A DNA stretch of 64,000 nt from Turritopsis dohrnii (taxonomy: Eukaryota > Cnidaria > Hydrozoa > Anthoathecata > Oceaniidae). The notes beneath the pieces are model-generated. The model was not told the DNA's origin and searched no databases. It saw only the letters and a list, made by a program, of their open reading frames with translations. The position numbers and the translations under genes are program-made. Shown here piece after piece: positions 1 to 10,831 of this stretch; position 1 is the stretch's first letter, and every line of letters begins with the position of its first letter. The stretch lies in assembly GCA_027922465.2 (NCBI GenBank), contig BQMF02000064.1, positions 372,001 to 436,000 on the forward strand, given 5' to 3'.

Positions 1-3000
1 AAGATATGCCTCCAACTGTTTTTATTTTGAACTAAAAATAAGCCAATTATTGGAATAGTGTTTTTGAATAATAAATATATATATATCTTTGCATCAATAT
101 AAAATTTGTATATATATTTGTATACTATTATGAATGGTTTGAACCAGCAATAGTGTATATTCGCATTATCTTATATAAAATAAATAAAAATGTTTTCAAA
201 CAGTCTTTATTTCAGCTCAAGCCTTCTTCCATTCTTAGCTACATAATATTATATTTTATATACCAAAGAATTTGTGTTTGAATTCTGATTTGCCTTTTTA
301 TATTATGTGGTGGTGGGATGTGATACCATTCTAATGTTATGAAGAATACTTTCAGTTTTTAATGAGTATAATGATGGAAAAAAATTATGCAGCATTTACA
401 ACATGATAATTTATTTCCCCTTTATATAAAATTAACTGCAGATAACAGTTATAACATATATACCCACTCTTTGTCAACGATAATGTCATATTTGGTAAAA
501 ACGAAGGAAAATAATGATTTTGATGGAAAAGGACAAAAACAAATAGGACGAATATGGATGAACATTTTGAGACGATCCCTTATACTAGCACTGCACCACA
601 CAAAATGAATGATTTTGAAAAATGTTTTTCAAAATGTGTTTTTAATCTCAAATGACTGGCCAGAAATGTTCGTCACTTGGACAAAAATTGAGTGAGTGAG
701 TGTGAACATAGCCAATGATGTTTCCAGGTAGCGGCTTTGAATGTCAGTGTCTGATCTTAGCGGTGGCCCGACTGTCTTGAGACAGTCAAAAATTGGTTCG
801 AGCCACCAAAATTTTTGAAAACCAGTGTTGTGGTGGCCTGACTGGATAGGCGAAAAAAAGTATTATATATAAATTGTAAATAATTTAAAGAATTTCCATT
901 ACAAGAGATTTGAGCTTTGTTTGTCTTGCAATTTCAGCTCTTTTCTTCTATTTTATAAACATTTCTAAGCGTGTCCAAATGAACTTGTAGAGTGTTTTAT
1001 TGAATATTGGGCCATTAAAATTTCTTTCGGGCCACCAAAAATTCTAAAACCAATGATGTCAATGGCCCAACATGACACCCAGATAAAACTTTAAGATTAG
1101 ACACTGAATGTACCTGTAAATTAGCCCTGCCTAGATTTATGAACTATTGTAAGAAATCTTTGAAAAAACTTCCATTTCGTTATTTGCAAGAATTTGTCTC
1201 TATGCCCAACCCGTTAGGGCCTGACACATCAAGGTACCCTGTCTGCTTGGGGTGATCCCCTAAATTAATCCAACCAAACCAAAAATGCAGGTAAAAGTTC
1301 AGAAAAGGCTAATTTGGTTTCTAGCAGCAGCCCTGTTAAAATTCTACGAAGAGGGAACACTGGATTCTGGCATCTGAGTTTATGGTAAATAAGATATATA
1401 TAAAACAAATAAGTACAAATTTTCATCACCTCCCAAAAATTCGTCGTTTTTGGCCAACAAAGTTTTTACCGATAAGTACATGTGCTCTGAAGGCCTGTTA
1501 AATGAAATTTATATATACAATAATCAAATGTCACATGGTTTCGTATTATCTACGTATCCAATTACCAAATAAAAAAATCAAAACAGGGACATATGCATGG
1601 TTGTTGCTAGGTTAAAACAGTTTGCTGCTAGGTAAAAATCCAAATAAAAAATTTCGCTTCTGTGGCCTTATCATAACCAGAGCACATGGCTTTCTCCTTA
1701 TATATCTAAGGAAGAATGTTAGAAGAAAATAAAATACTGTCTCATATTCCGTCAGACCTCTATCTTTAAAGGCTGTTGCCATTACAGGCTATTTTCTAAA
1801 GCACTTTTTGAGCAATTGATTTTTGAACATCTACTTGAATCAGCCCCAGGCCCTTATAGTAGTACTAGTAGACTCAAATGACTTTCAAATAAACCATAGA
1901 AAACTATTTGCGATGGCCATTGGAGATATTCAGGCTGAAATTTCAGCAAATTCAAACATTGATTGATTCTAGACAACAAAAAGGTATAAAGGCACTGATT
2001 CTTAAATTTTGTGGTAGAATTCTGCCTACAGTTTGAGAAAATATTGAAAGACAAGTCCATATCATCATAAAAACAGCAAATCCTACCTTTAAAAGTAGCA
2101 GTTCATTCAATGTTACAAATTTAGCCCTAAAAATGCCAACATACTATGGACCTTATTTCTAGGGAACCGTAGTAGGAATTTTTTAAAAAATTTTGCCTGT
2201 TTACATTGTTGTATACAAAATAGCTGAAAACAAACACAATCTGAGGATATCACTTCCAGACTTTGCCCTATTTTGCCTGAATTTCTCAGAAAATGGCTCT
2301 TATAAATAATTACTTTATGTTTTTAAACCCAGCTGCCGCCGCAGGAACACAGTAATGCATAAACAGTATGTAAAAACATAAATCTTATCATATAGTATTG
2401 ATATTCATAACAAAAATGAAAATTTGTTGTGATGCACATTACTAATTATATGACCTGAACAATAAGCTCTTTATTTTTCACCGTACAGAAATGGATGGAT
2501 GAGATTTCCGTCCGATTCGGAATAATAATTGTTGAAATCGGTTTTCAAATACAATTTCGGATGAATTTCGGATACTCACAACACTATCGTGTGTGTAGTG
2601 TAGTCAACACTATCCTCCTCCTGCCGTGCCCCTCTCTCCTCTGACACATCCCACCCTAGAAAAAGATACACAAAAATTTCCACCATTCAATGATTTTTTT
2701 CTCCACACATAAAATTTCGAATAGATTAAACAACTTTCGTTTCAATTTAAATCAGTTCTTCTATTTGTATGTATTTATCAAAAATTTAAATTAAAAAAAG
2801 ATCTTCGTTTCGTGGAAAAATATAAATTCACCGACTTTGTTGTTGTTAGCAGCTACATGAATGTGTTTTGGCCGACAAGCGGCTATGTCGAAGTTTTGTG
2901 TTCATGAAAAATCAATATATGAACAGGTGAAAGATGCGTATTGCGTGTGTAGTGAACGTTTGGCGTGCAAAATATTCATGTATAAAATGTTGGCAGTCAT

Positions 3001-3772
3001 ATCTCATGAAAACCACTCCTGTTCATTAAAAAGCGTCAGTTTGACAATCTAAGGAATCGCTTCTTTCATATCAGAATCCTTTGTAAATCACGTTTATTTT
3101 ACCCCTAAAACACTGGTGTACTATAGAAGAAACGCCCCTTCACATCACCTTCACCATCAAACAAAGTGCAAAAGGCGCCAATCAATGCGCCCCTTCTCTC
3201 ATAAATTTTTCTCTCGCTAAATTGTATGTCGGTAGTTGTAGTTATGTTTGAGCCTTATCAAGGCATATCAGAAATCATTGAAAAATGTTCAACGTTTTTA
3301 TTTTTAATTAAGCACAAACTCAACATTTCAATTGATGACCACCAAGCGTGTATAATATCACGATTTCTTTTTTAGGAAACTGGAGTTTCTTGGTTCATAA
3401 GGAGTCCTAGTGAGATTTATCAAAATTTGCTAGGAGAAAGTTCATTAAATGGTTCATATACTAATCAAAGTTTAACATGAAATTCGAGTCTTCCGTTTTA
3501 AGATTTGAAAATTTTCAATAGGTTTAGCAATTTCAGACTTTTACGATTAGCCTGTTTACGTCACAGGCGGCCTGAGACCACCTAGCCTTGGTATTATTTC
3601 AATATATGTTTTGTTGCCATACTTCATGCGCCTTTGTAAATTGTTGTTACTTAGTCAATGAAATATTTACAGGCAATTACCTACGAAAAGCCATTAGGCC
3701 AACATTCCTTTTCCGAAAATGCGAGATATGTTTTTTGAAAATACGTAAAATCTCTCTTCAAAGCTAACAATA
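1..3772. other. AT-rich intergenic DNA, no gene seen
   Basis: Only short open frames without recognisable domains are present. Two roughly 45-bp diverged direct copies of a sequence containing GCCACCAAAA occur near 768-815 and 1027-1075, each ending near TGGCC. A 40-bp segment at 2263-2302 recurs inverted at 45107-45146. A pyrimidine-rich stretch lies near 2605-2655. Nothing else could be assigned. Confidence 0.6.
2263..2302 (-). repeat. 40-bp dispersed repeat, copy 1
   Basis: This segment is the exact reverse complement of 45107-45146, with TTCTCAGAAAATGG at its centre. Similarity fades beyond the core on both sides, so this looks like the remnant of one interspersed family rather than a recent duplication. 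Confidence 0.7.
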
Positions 3773-4005
3773 CACCTTTCCCGAATTTCTGTTTGAATGC
3801 CGAGTTAATGCTTAGTTATCAAGTTTAGCCTCGTTTCTATGTTTTTCATTGTTTTTCTAATTGCATAATGTTCTCAGTAAGTAAGAGTTACTCGTTCTTT
3901 CAGTTCCCCAGTGGAATAATTAGAAGTAATTAAAAGTTTGAAAAAGAGGCTAAACTTAGAGGCTAGGCTATAACACGGCGTTTAAACAGAAATTCGGGAA
4001 AGGTC
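3773..4005. mobile_element. Foldback MITE, about 233 bp
   Basis: The ends are long imperfect inverted repeats. The left arm begins ACCTTTCCCGAATTTCTG, the right arm ends CAGAAATTCGGGAAAGGT, and pairing continues inward through GCCG/CGGC and TTTAGCCTC/GAGGCTAAA for about 60 bp. TA dinucleotides at 3771-3772 and 4006-4007 fit a TA target duplication of the Tc1/mariner kind, although the terminal base pair is then mismatched. There is no coding capacity. Confidence 0.75.
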
Positions 4006-4142
4006 TATTACTTGGTTGGTCAAAGTGTTTTTCTTTTGGGAGCTTTTTCTTTGTATTTTCCTGTTTTATCTTCTTTTAGCGTTCTAGTCATATCTATTCT
4101 CTCGCAATCGATAGTATAGAAGTCACGTTCAATTAAATGAAT

Positions 4143-4707
4143 ACGGTGGCCCACAAGTGTCACGGCAAGAAACAAAACCTTGCGGCAAAGAACGAAACCT
4201 CACGGCAAGAAGCAAAACTTCGCGGCTTAAAAGAAACTGTCACGGCAAAAAAGAAACCATCACGGCAAAAAAGAAAACCTCGCGGCAAAACTTTAAAAAT
4301 CGGATTGAATTCACATTTAGAAAAATTGGAATTAGAAAAAGTTGATGTATACAGACTGAGGCAGTTTCTTCTGATTCGTCTATGAAGTGGAACAGATATG
4401 CTCTATCATGTGGATTTTGACGTTGTATTAAGAAGATAATCTGTTTAAATTTCAAATAGTGTTTTCGCTTATGTATGGTGAAGTTCTGCTATGGGTAATG
4501 GATAACTTTGCTAACAAATGTATTTTTATGTATAGTATATAATTTATATATACGAAGAAAGGAAGAGGAAAGTTTTTAATCTTATAATATTGTTATTTAT
4601 TTCTTACTTACACTAACATAAGATTACATTTCATTCCTGTTATACTGAATGACATTGTATGCAGTAAATCCGACATTGAATTTGATGAAAAACAGTGGAT
4701 TACATAT
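4143..4707 (+). repeat. Left long TIR of the 3.4-kb transposon
   Basis: The reverse complement of 7052-7555 aligns along the whole length with very few substitutions. The main difference is about 60 extra bases, equal to three additional 20-bp subterminal units. Apparent ORFs on both strands here are by-products of the repeat. Confidence 0.9.
4161..4296 (+). repeat. 20-bp subterminal repeats inside the TIR
   Basis: Seven consecutive units (the last partial) of about 20 bp each start with CRCGGC or TGCGGC, followed by an A-rich tail. They begin at 4161, 4181, 4201, 4221, 4241, 4261 and 4281. The right TIR holds about 3.7 such units. Arrays like this commonly serve as transposase binding sites, which is inference here. 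Confidence 0.85.
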
Positions 4708-5933
4708 GAAGTGGAACAAATATACTTTATCTAAATTTCAAATTATAAATTTCAAATAGTGTTTTTGCTTATCAAAGTGGAAGTTCTGCTATACGGGTAA
4801 TGGATTACTTTGTTAATGAACATTTTGAAAAATTCAAGGAAAATTATGGTGACTCTATAGCTGATAGTGGTCACCGTGGAATATGCACTGCTAACTTCCA
4901 AGATAAAGATGTTGTTTTGAAGAATTTGTCTATAAGGTTTATGCTGAAATTCGTCAATTTTTTGATGGGATGAATGAAATTGGAAAGTTAGATGATATGA
5001 CTAAAACGCATACTGAGCTATAAAATTATTCTTGGTTAAACAAATAACCCATTAATATTTACATATTTCAAATCCATTCGTCAGGTGAACTATCCACTTG
5101 CTCATTGGCTATTTATCTACTTCGACAAGTGAAAGAGTTACTTGTTACATCTTTATTGGAGAGTGCTGGCTTTGGAAAATGTTAAGAACTAGTTTTTTAT
5201 CCAGTGTTTCTATTTACATTTTTTACATTTTGTGTTTTGTTTATTTTGTGAAAAAAGAGTTGCGTTTTGTTTATTTTGTGAAAAAAGAGTATATGCCATG
5301 AAAGTGTACCATGAAGTTTAACTGTTATAAAAGCTAGTTCTGTTTTATTTCTTCAATCGTTAGTTGATTAGTTATTGGTTTGAAAAGTTTTTTTGTTTGT
5401 TTGTTTTCACTTTTCACGTTTGTTTGTTTTTAGACTTTTGTTAATAACTTCTGTTACACATTGTTTGAGTTTTATAATTACAGTGAAACTCCTAATAATA
5501 TAGTTTATGAAAACACTTTCAGACTATGAAAACTTTATGGTCAAAATCCTGATAAATAAGTTTGGGTTAGTGAGCAACTGATCTAAGATCATGCATTCTT
5601 TAAAACGCTCTTATAAGGATTTTCACTGAGAGGTTTGGTGGTCTGAAAATGTTAGAAAAAACACTTTCTGAGATTGGTCATTTGAAACCAACTGCCATCA
5701 GGGCCTTTGGTTACTCTCTTAGGTTTCATTGTATATGTTTGTATTTTTACTTGACTATATTTATGCTTTCGAAAAAAGAAAGAAGAAGGTTAATCTTGAA
5801 GTTTATGCAGAAATCGTGTAACAGAGTAAGTTGAAAATCAATAACATGGAACATCAACAGAAAGAAAGAAACCTTATTACCTAACACTAGATTAGCCTTT
5901 GGTTGCATTTGTCTTCTACATTAAAAGAAATGT

Positions 5934-6880
5934 TCATATTCTGCTACAAGATGCCTCTTTCAAACTATTGAACATTGATAAAGAATCTTCATAATTCGAT
6001 GCGTCTTCTAACCCTAAGGTATCCTGAACATATTTGAAATGCTGTTGATATATATTTTCTTCTGCATCGACAGAAATATACGAGCCAACCCTATTAAGTT
6101 CATGTTGAGGAACCTTTAATTTCAAGTTTTCTTCACCACCACTGCGATCAGGCAGGAAAAAAAAAGAGTATTAGGCCTTCCAGAAGTAGTGCTAAATCGA
6201 GGTTTGCGTATTTTGAGAGTGTTCCACAAGTTTTTAATGGTATCCAAATCTTTTGTATAATATTAGAAAAACAATACCATAGGCATTCTTTTACAAATTG
6301 TACACTCAAATCAATAATCTTATTCGACTCCATGTCAAGAAAAGAATTTCTCCACCAGCTGCCTCTTGATCTCATAAAATGAGACCACCAATTCTCAATT
6401 CGCTGATTTCTAGGCGATCATACATACTTATGTGCATCTGTATCATTCCAAAAAAAAAAAAATGAATGTATTGAAGCAGCCAGGCTATTTTCTGTTCCCA
6501 AGTCAGTTATCAATTTTACTGGGCGACCCTCAAATTCTTTTACGGCGTTTAGAAATTGGTTTGCGATCTTGTGAGGGCAATTATTTGAGCGTAAAACGAC
6601 TAACCAAAGAAGTTTTCTACTGTACCCATCTATAGCAGCATGTATAGGAAAACCGAATGGCTTCAATCTATATCATGGCCGTCCATATGTCATGCATAAT
6701 TTGGGCCTGGATTGCTGTAAATTCTGCGACGAAGTCGATACTTGCGCCTAGTTTCACATCCAAGTGGATCAATTTCTTTAAGTAGATTTTGTACAATAAA
6801 AGGAGGAACATGTAGCCCGTTGATTTGTAATGAATGCCAGACTGTTCTTTAACCATCAGGACCTGACACATGATCACAAA
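5934..6880 (-). pseudogene. Decayed integrase-core transposase
   Basis: Minus-strand fragments in different frames read as one broken protein. About 6880-6670 gives an N-terminal part ending HDIWTAMI, or HMDGHD in the adjoining frame. 6666-6470 gives LKPFGFPIHAAIDGYSRK and then LITDLGTENS, which look like the first two acidic positions of a DDE/integrase core. 6375-6180 gives a SWWRNSF...CLWYCF block typical of the C-terminal half of these proteins. At least two frameshifts separate the parts, one being a two-base insertion next to the first motif near 6668. An A/T homopolymer near 6450 adds another break. It cannot make a full protein. Confidence 0.7.
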
Positions 6881-7051
6881 TCATCGCACGTGCTCTTTGC
6901 AATGATTGTATGGGTAGATCAGTACTTATTCTCCGAAAAAGAGCATATGTCTTCAAACGGCGCAATAAGGTGCTTTTATTTATTTCAAACTTGTGACAAT
7001 ATTTCAAAAAATCCAGAATTTCTTTGTATTCGTATCCGTGGTCAAAGTAAT

Positions 7052-7555
7052 ATGTAATCCACTGTTTTTCATCAAATTCAATGTCGGATTTACTGCATAC
7101 AATGTCATTCAGTATAACAGGAATGAAATGTAATCTTATGTTAGTGTAAGTAAGAAATAAATAACAATATTATAAGATTAAAAACTTTCCTCTTCCTTTC
7201 TTCGTATATATAAATTATATACTATACATAAAAATACATTTGTTAGCAAAGTTATCCATTACCCATAGCAGAACTTCACCATACATAAGCGAAAACACTA
7301 TTTGAAATTTAAACAGATTATCTTCTTAATACAACGTCAAAATCCACATGATAGAGCATATCTGTTCCACTTCATAGACGAATCAGAAGAAACTGCCTCA
7401 GTCTGTATACATCAATTTTTTCTAATTCCAATTTTTCTAAATGTGAATTCAATCCGATTTTTAAAGTTTTGCCGCGAAGTTTTCTTTTTTGCCGTGATGG
7501 TTTCGTTCTTTGCCGCAAGGTTTTGTTTCTTGCCGTGACACTTGTGGGCCACCGT
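7052..7555 (-). repeat. Right long TIR of the 3.4-kb transposon
   Basis: Inverted copy of 4143-4707, ending GTGGGCCACCGT. It carries fewer 20-bp subterminal units than the left end. The near-identity of the two TIRs contrasts with the ruined transposase between them. Confidence 0.9.
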
Positions 7556-7563
7556 AAATGTAT

Positions 7564-9953
7564 GCTTCAAAGAGAGGAACAATTTGTCCTTTAAGGGCAG
7601 AAAGTTTCGCGGGCAGAAAGTTTCGCGAGGATGGAAAATTTAACTTTCGCGAATAACAATTTTAGAATAAATTTTACTGATAAAACTTTCGCAAATCCTC
7701 CAAAAACTTTACTTTCGGGGGAAAAAACTTTTCGCGAATGACAATGAATTTAAAGATGAATTAATGAATTTAAAGATTTTATGATTATTTTGAAGCGAGG
7801 TTTTAAACTCTGATTCCTCATGACTTCTTACAGTCTCAAACATGAAATTTTCAGAATTGAATGATAAAACACATTCTTCTTTCTGTAGTTTCTTAGGCAT
7901 CACCCATGCGTCTTTCAAAGTACCGAATCTTTGGAGATAAGTATACACACAAAGTACTTCCTAACTCTCCGAGAAATTTTTTGATTAGAAATTTTGTGAT
8001 ACTAAAGAATATTGCAGATGTATCTGCAAATCGTATTTTCTCTCGATTCTTTGGTTTTCCATATCGCATTAACCTAAAGCGTCGCATAAACCCACCCATG
8101 TGAACCAAAATCCAGTGAAATGCGAGGCGAGGATTACATCAAAGAAATGCCGACATAATAGATTTTAAAGGACGTTTCAAATGAACTTTGAAGGATTATA
8201 TCTTGCGATCTATTTCACTTTTTTGAAAAATCATTTCGCCTTTTGAACGATCAAAGATTGAAGTTTGTCTCACAAAAAATTGAGCTGTTTTGCTCTTTTC
8301 TATAAAAAGCTTGTTTTTTTTCATCTTCGTTTCTCTTCTTCCATTTTCATTATTCTTCCAAATTTTTTATATCATGATAAAGTGCTTTTTAAGCTTGACA
8401 CAGCGCAAAAGAATTTTTTGAAATATCTCATAACCTTCAAATTTGCCAAGCATTTATAAAGACTGTGCAAGTTCATTTGAAACGTACTTTAGTTGTAAGT
8501 CCTGGGTCTGGGTGGTTAATAAAAAAATCTCTAAAATCACTAAAGTCCATTCATAAACGTTGTACACTCCTCGTATTTTGGTTAATATCTCAATGTAGAA
8601 TTATGCGATTTTAATGAATGACCCCTTGTTGGAAAGATATGGTTTAGCGGAACATTACATTTTCAATTTTTTGAAAATTTTAAAAAATGGGGAAGAAAAT
8701 GAAGATGAAAAAAAATCTGCTTTTTTCCTACGGAAGCTGATTTTTGGCACGATATGCCAGACAAATCTTTCCTGATCACAATTATTTAAAAATATATTTC
8801 AAAAATTGAATCCTGTTGAAGATATCGTTCTTCAAGAAACCCTTATAAACAAACCAAAAAACGATGAATTTTCTTCAAAAAACGGAGATGATCAAGACGT
8901 CACGTCAATTGTTTGATCCAAACGGTCACCTGTTATAACAACCACGCACCCAGGGTTTTTTTGGAGGTTGCTGTGATAAAAAAAAACTGAAGAAAGTTAT
9001 GACGTCACAAGAATGAATTGATTTTTCACTATATGGGGAAAACTACTTCTCAAGAATGTGACTTAGAAGTTCGTTCGACATTCAATCGAAAAACGAGTAA
9101 ATATTTAGATTTGAATGAACGATTTGGAATGTCGGCTAATGACGCCATGTGTCAATATCTTAAGCGCCTCGACGACTTCAGGATTTCGGCGTCGAATTAA
9201 CTTAAACAACACCCACTTGTGTTTCTGATAGAAACAGCGAGAAGCATCGAGGTTATCCGGTTAAGCCCAGCACTCGATATAGACGAGCTTTCCATTTCAA
9301 AAGCTTTTGGGTCCACATAGAATAAGGGCGTAAATGCCGTCATTTGACAACAAATAAGAAAACAACGGCACTCAAGTTAGCTGCTAATATATTCTGCAAA
9401 ATCATACAGATTAAATCATTCAGAAACTAAACCGGTAGAATATGGAATCCCTCATTATGGCATATCTAATAAAAACCGGAAAGCTCCGATTGAAATCATA
9501 TTAAAACATAGAAAAGAAAAATGAATACCATGAAATGTCCAAGAAACGACTAGTCTGCAACAATGTTTGTCTGACAACTCGTTACCATCAGACTTTACGG
9601 TGTAAACCTTGCGAAATGTGTTTGGGTTAGTGAGGCATATCAATGTAACGATAGCGATTTGTCAGATGAACGTACTCCAAAATACCGTTGAACGAGCGTT
9701 CGTTTGGTGACCCTCCACCGTTATACAAAAATGTTAAATCGTTCGTGGCCTCTCATTTACGCGACACAAGCACACACAATTGAAATTAATAATAGTAAAA
9801 AATAAGCTATTTTCGATTCATGTATCTACAAAGCAAGCTGACCATCAATTCGAATATCCTCTAGCATAATCGACAGACAATAGGATGAAAACATAAGCAC
9901 AACAGTAGAATACAATTAGATACACCAAAACACCTAACTATCCAAGTCATTTT
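7564..9953. other. Intergenic DNA with one dispersed repeat
   Basis: No gene is recognisable. 7600-7730 repeats the phrase 'ctttcgcg' or 'tttcgcga' several times. 8192-8350 is a dispersed repeat that recurs inverted near 54 kb. 9000-9950 has only short open frames without domain character. Confidence 0.6.
8192..8350 (+). repeat. About 160-bp dispersed repeat, copy 1
   Basis: The stretch from CTTGCGATCTATTTCAC through the CTTCTTCCATTTTCAT end matches the reverse complement of 53990-54150 with only a few mismatches. Gene density is low at both sites. It is probably a non-coding interspersed element; no TIR or target duplication could be defined. Confidence 0.85.
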
Positions 9954-10831
9954 CTAGCGAACTAACGGATTCTGTTTCAATTGCAATAACAGGCCACGCA
10001 TTCTTGAAACATCTTTGGTGTTCTTACTGAATTTCGGGTTGAAATCACAGAATCGGGCAACCTTTTCCCATTCGTTCCCAGGCTTCGTGTCAGTCATTTC
10101 TTCGATAAATTGTTCTTCCGCTGCTCGATTTTCGTGTTGCACTTTCTCCAGTTGCTCGTTGTAGTGTTTATACCAATCGTCCATTTCTTTCTTGGCGCGA
10201 TCACTCCACTGTTGACGTGCTTCTAATTCTTCTTCTTCCTGTTAAAACAAATACATGTTTGTCATATAGAGCTGTGTTATACTTTTTCGCTTCTACAAAG
10301 AATAAATAATAATGCTTCACAGAAAAAAATAAATAAATCAATATTCACAGATAGATAGCACCATTGCAATGATCAAAAGTATACTTCAATGACCCAAATC
10401 AAGTGCAAACAACATTTAGCAACATTTCTCTGCTGGATCATTATGTCCATAGGAGAAAGAGGACTACCAAACATACAGACTACTAAGTTAAGAGGAACTA
10501 TCCTATAATATGTAGTAGTAAACAAAATATAAACCTGGTTTCTTAATGCTGCTGCCTTTTCTTCTCTCCAATTGCGGAGAGACTCGGGCTCTTCTGCAGG
10601 TACAATATTGACCTGATGTTGCATTACCGACGGTTCTTCAAACTCACTCATTACTGGTTCATGTGGCTGACTGCCAATCTCTGATTGAAATTCATTCATC
10701 AGATCAAGGTCACTTGCACCTCCAACTGGAGTATCTTTAAATTGTTCTTCGTCAATTCCAAGTTCTCTGAGTTGATCCTCTTCCTGTTGTAGAAACTCAG
10801 CTGCCGGGTCACTTCCAAGTAAGTCAGCCAT
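9954..10831 (-). CDS. CLTA/CLTB-like: Clathrin light chain
   Basis: Clathrin light chain binds the clathrin heavy-chain hub and regulates coat assembly in endocytosis and trafficking. Two coding exons were read: 10831-10535 (99 codons) and 10238-9954 (94 codons plus stop). They join in phase 0 across a GT-AG intron (donor CCAG|GTTT, acceptor AACAG|GAAG), giving 193 residues. The N-terminus MADLLGSDPAAEFLQQEED and the DEEQFK region are acidic and typical. A central charged, helix-prone segment rich in Glu, Arg and Gln follows. The C-terminus contains NEWEKVARFCDFNPKFSKN and DVSRMR, diagnostic of the family. It is shorter than the vertebrate proteins (about 210-250 residues) and lacks a neuronal-type insert. 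Orthology is secure; whether it matches vertebrate A or B is not defined. Confidence 0.95.

Larger units (their letters stand above)
4143..7555. mobile_element. 3.4-kb DNA transposon with ~500-bp TIRs
   Basis: The two ends are long, nearly identical inverted repeats starting ACGGTGGCCCACAAGTGTCA (left TIR 4143-4707, right TIR 7052-7555). Flanking bases AAATGAAT (4135-4142) and AAATGTAT (7556-7563) match at 7 of 8 positions and are a candidate 8-bp target duplication. Inside lies a decayed transposase on the minus strand. A diverged second copy of part of the TIR sits at about 4705-4815. From its final GTAATGGATTAC a 57-codon open frame starts at 4800; its meaning is unclear. The superfamily is uncertain: the transposase resembles the rve-like integrase-core proteins common in invertebrate genomes. 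Confidence 0.85.

Noticed and set aside
1195..1275. Structured, GC-richer stretch resembling a tRNA or small RNA
   Set aside because: No A/B boxes and no cloverleaf could be folded.
4137..4385. Basic protein ORF rich in Lys/Arg
   Set aside because: It lies wholly inside the transposon TIR and its composition follows the 20-bp subterminal repeat.
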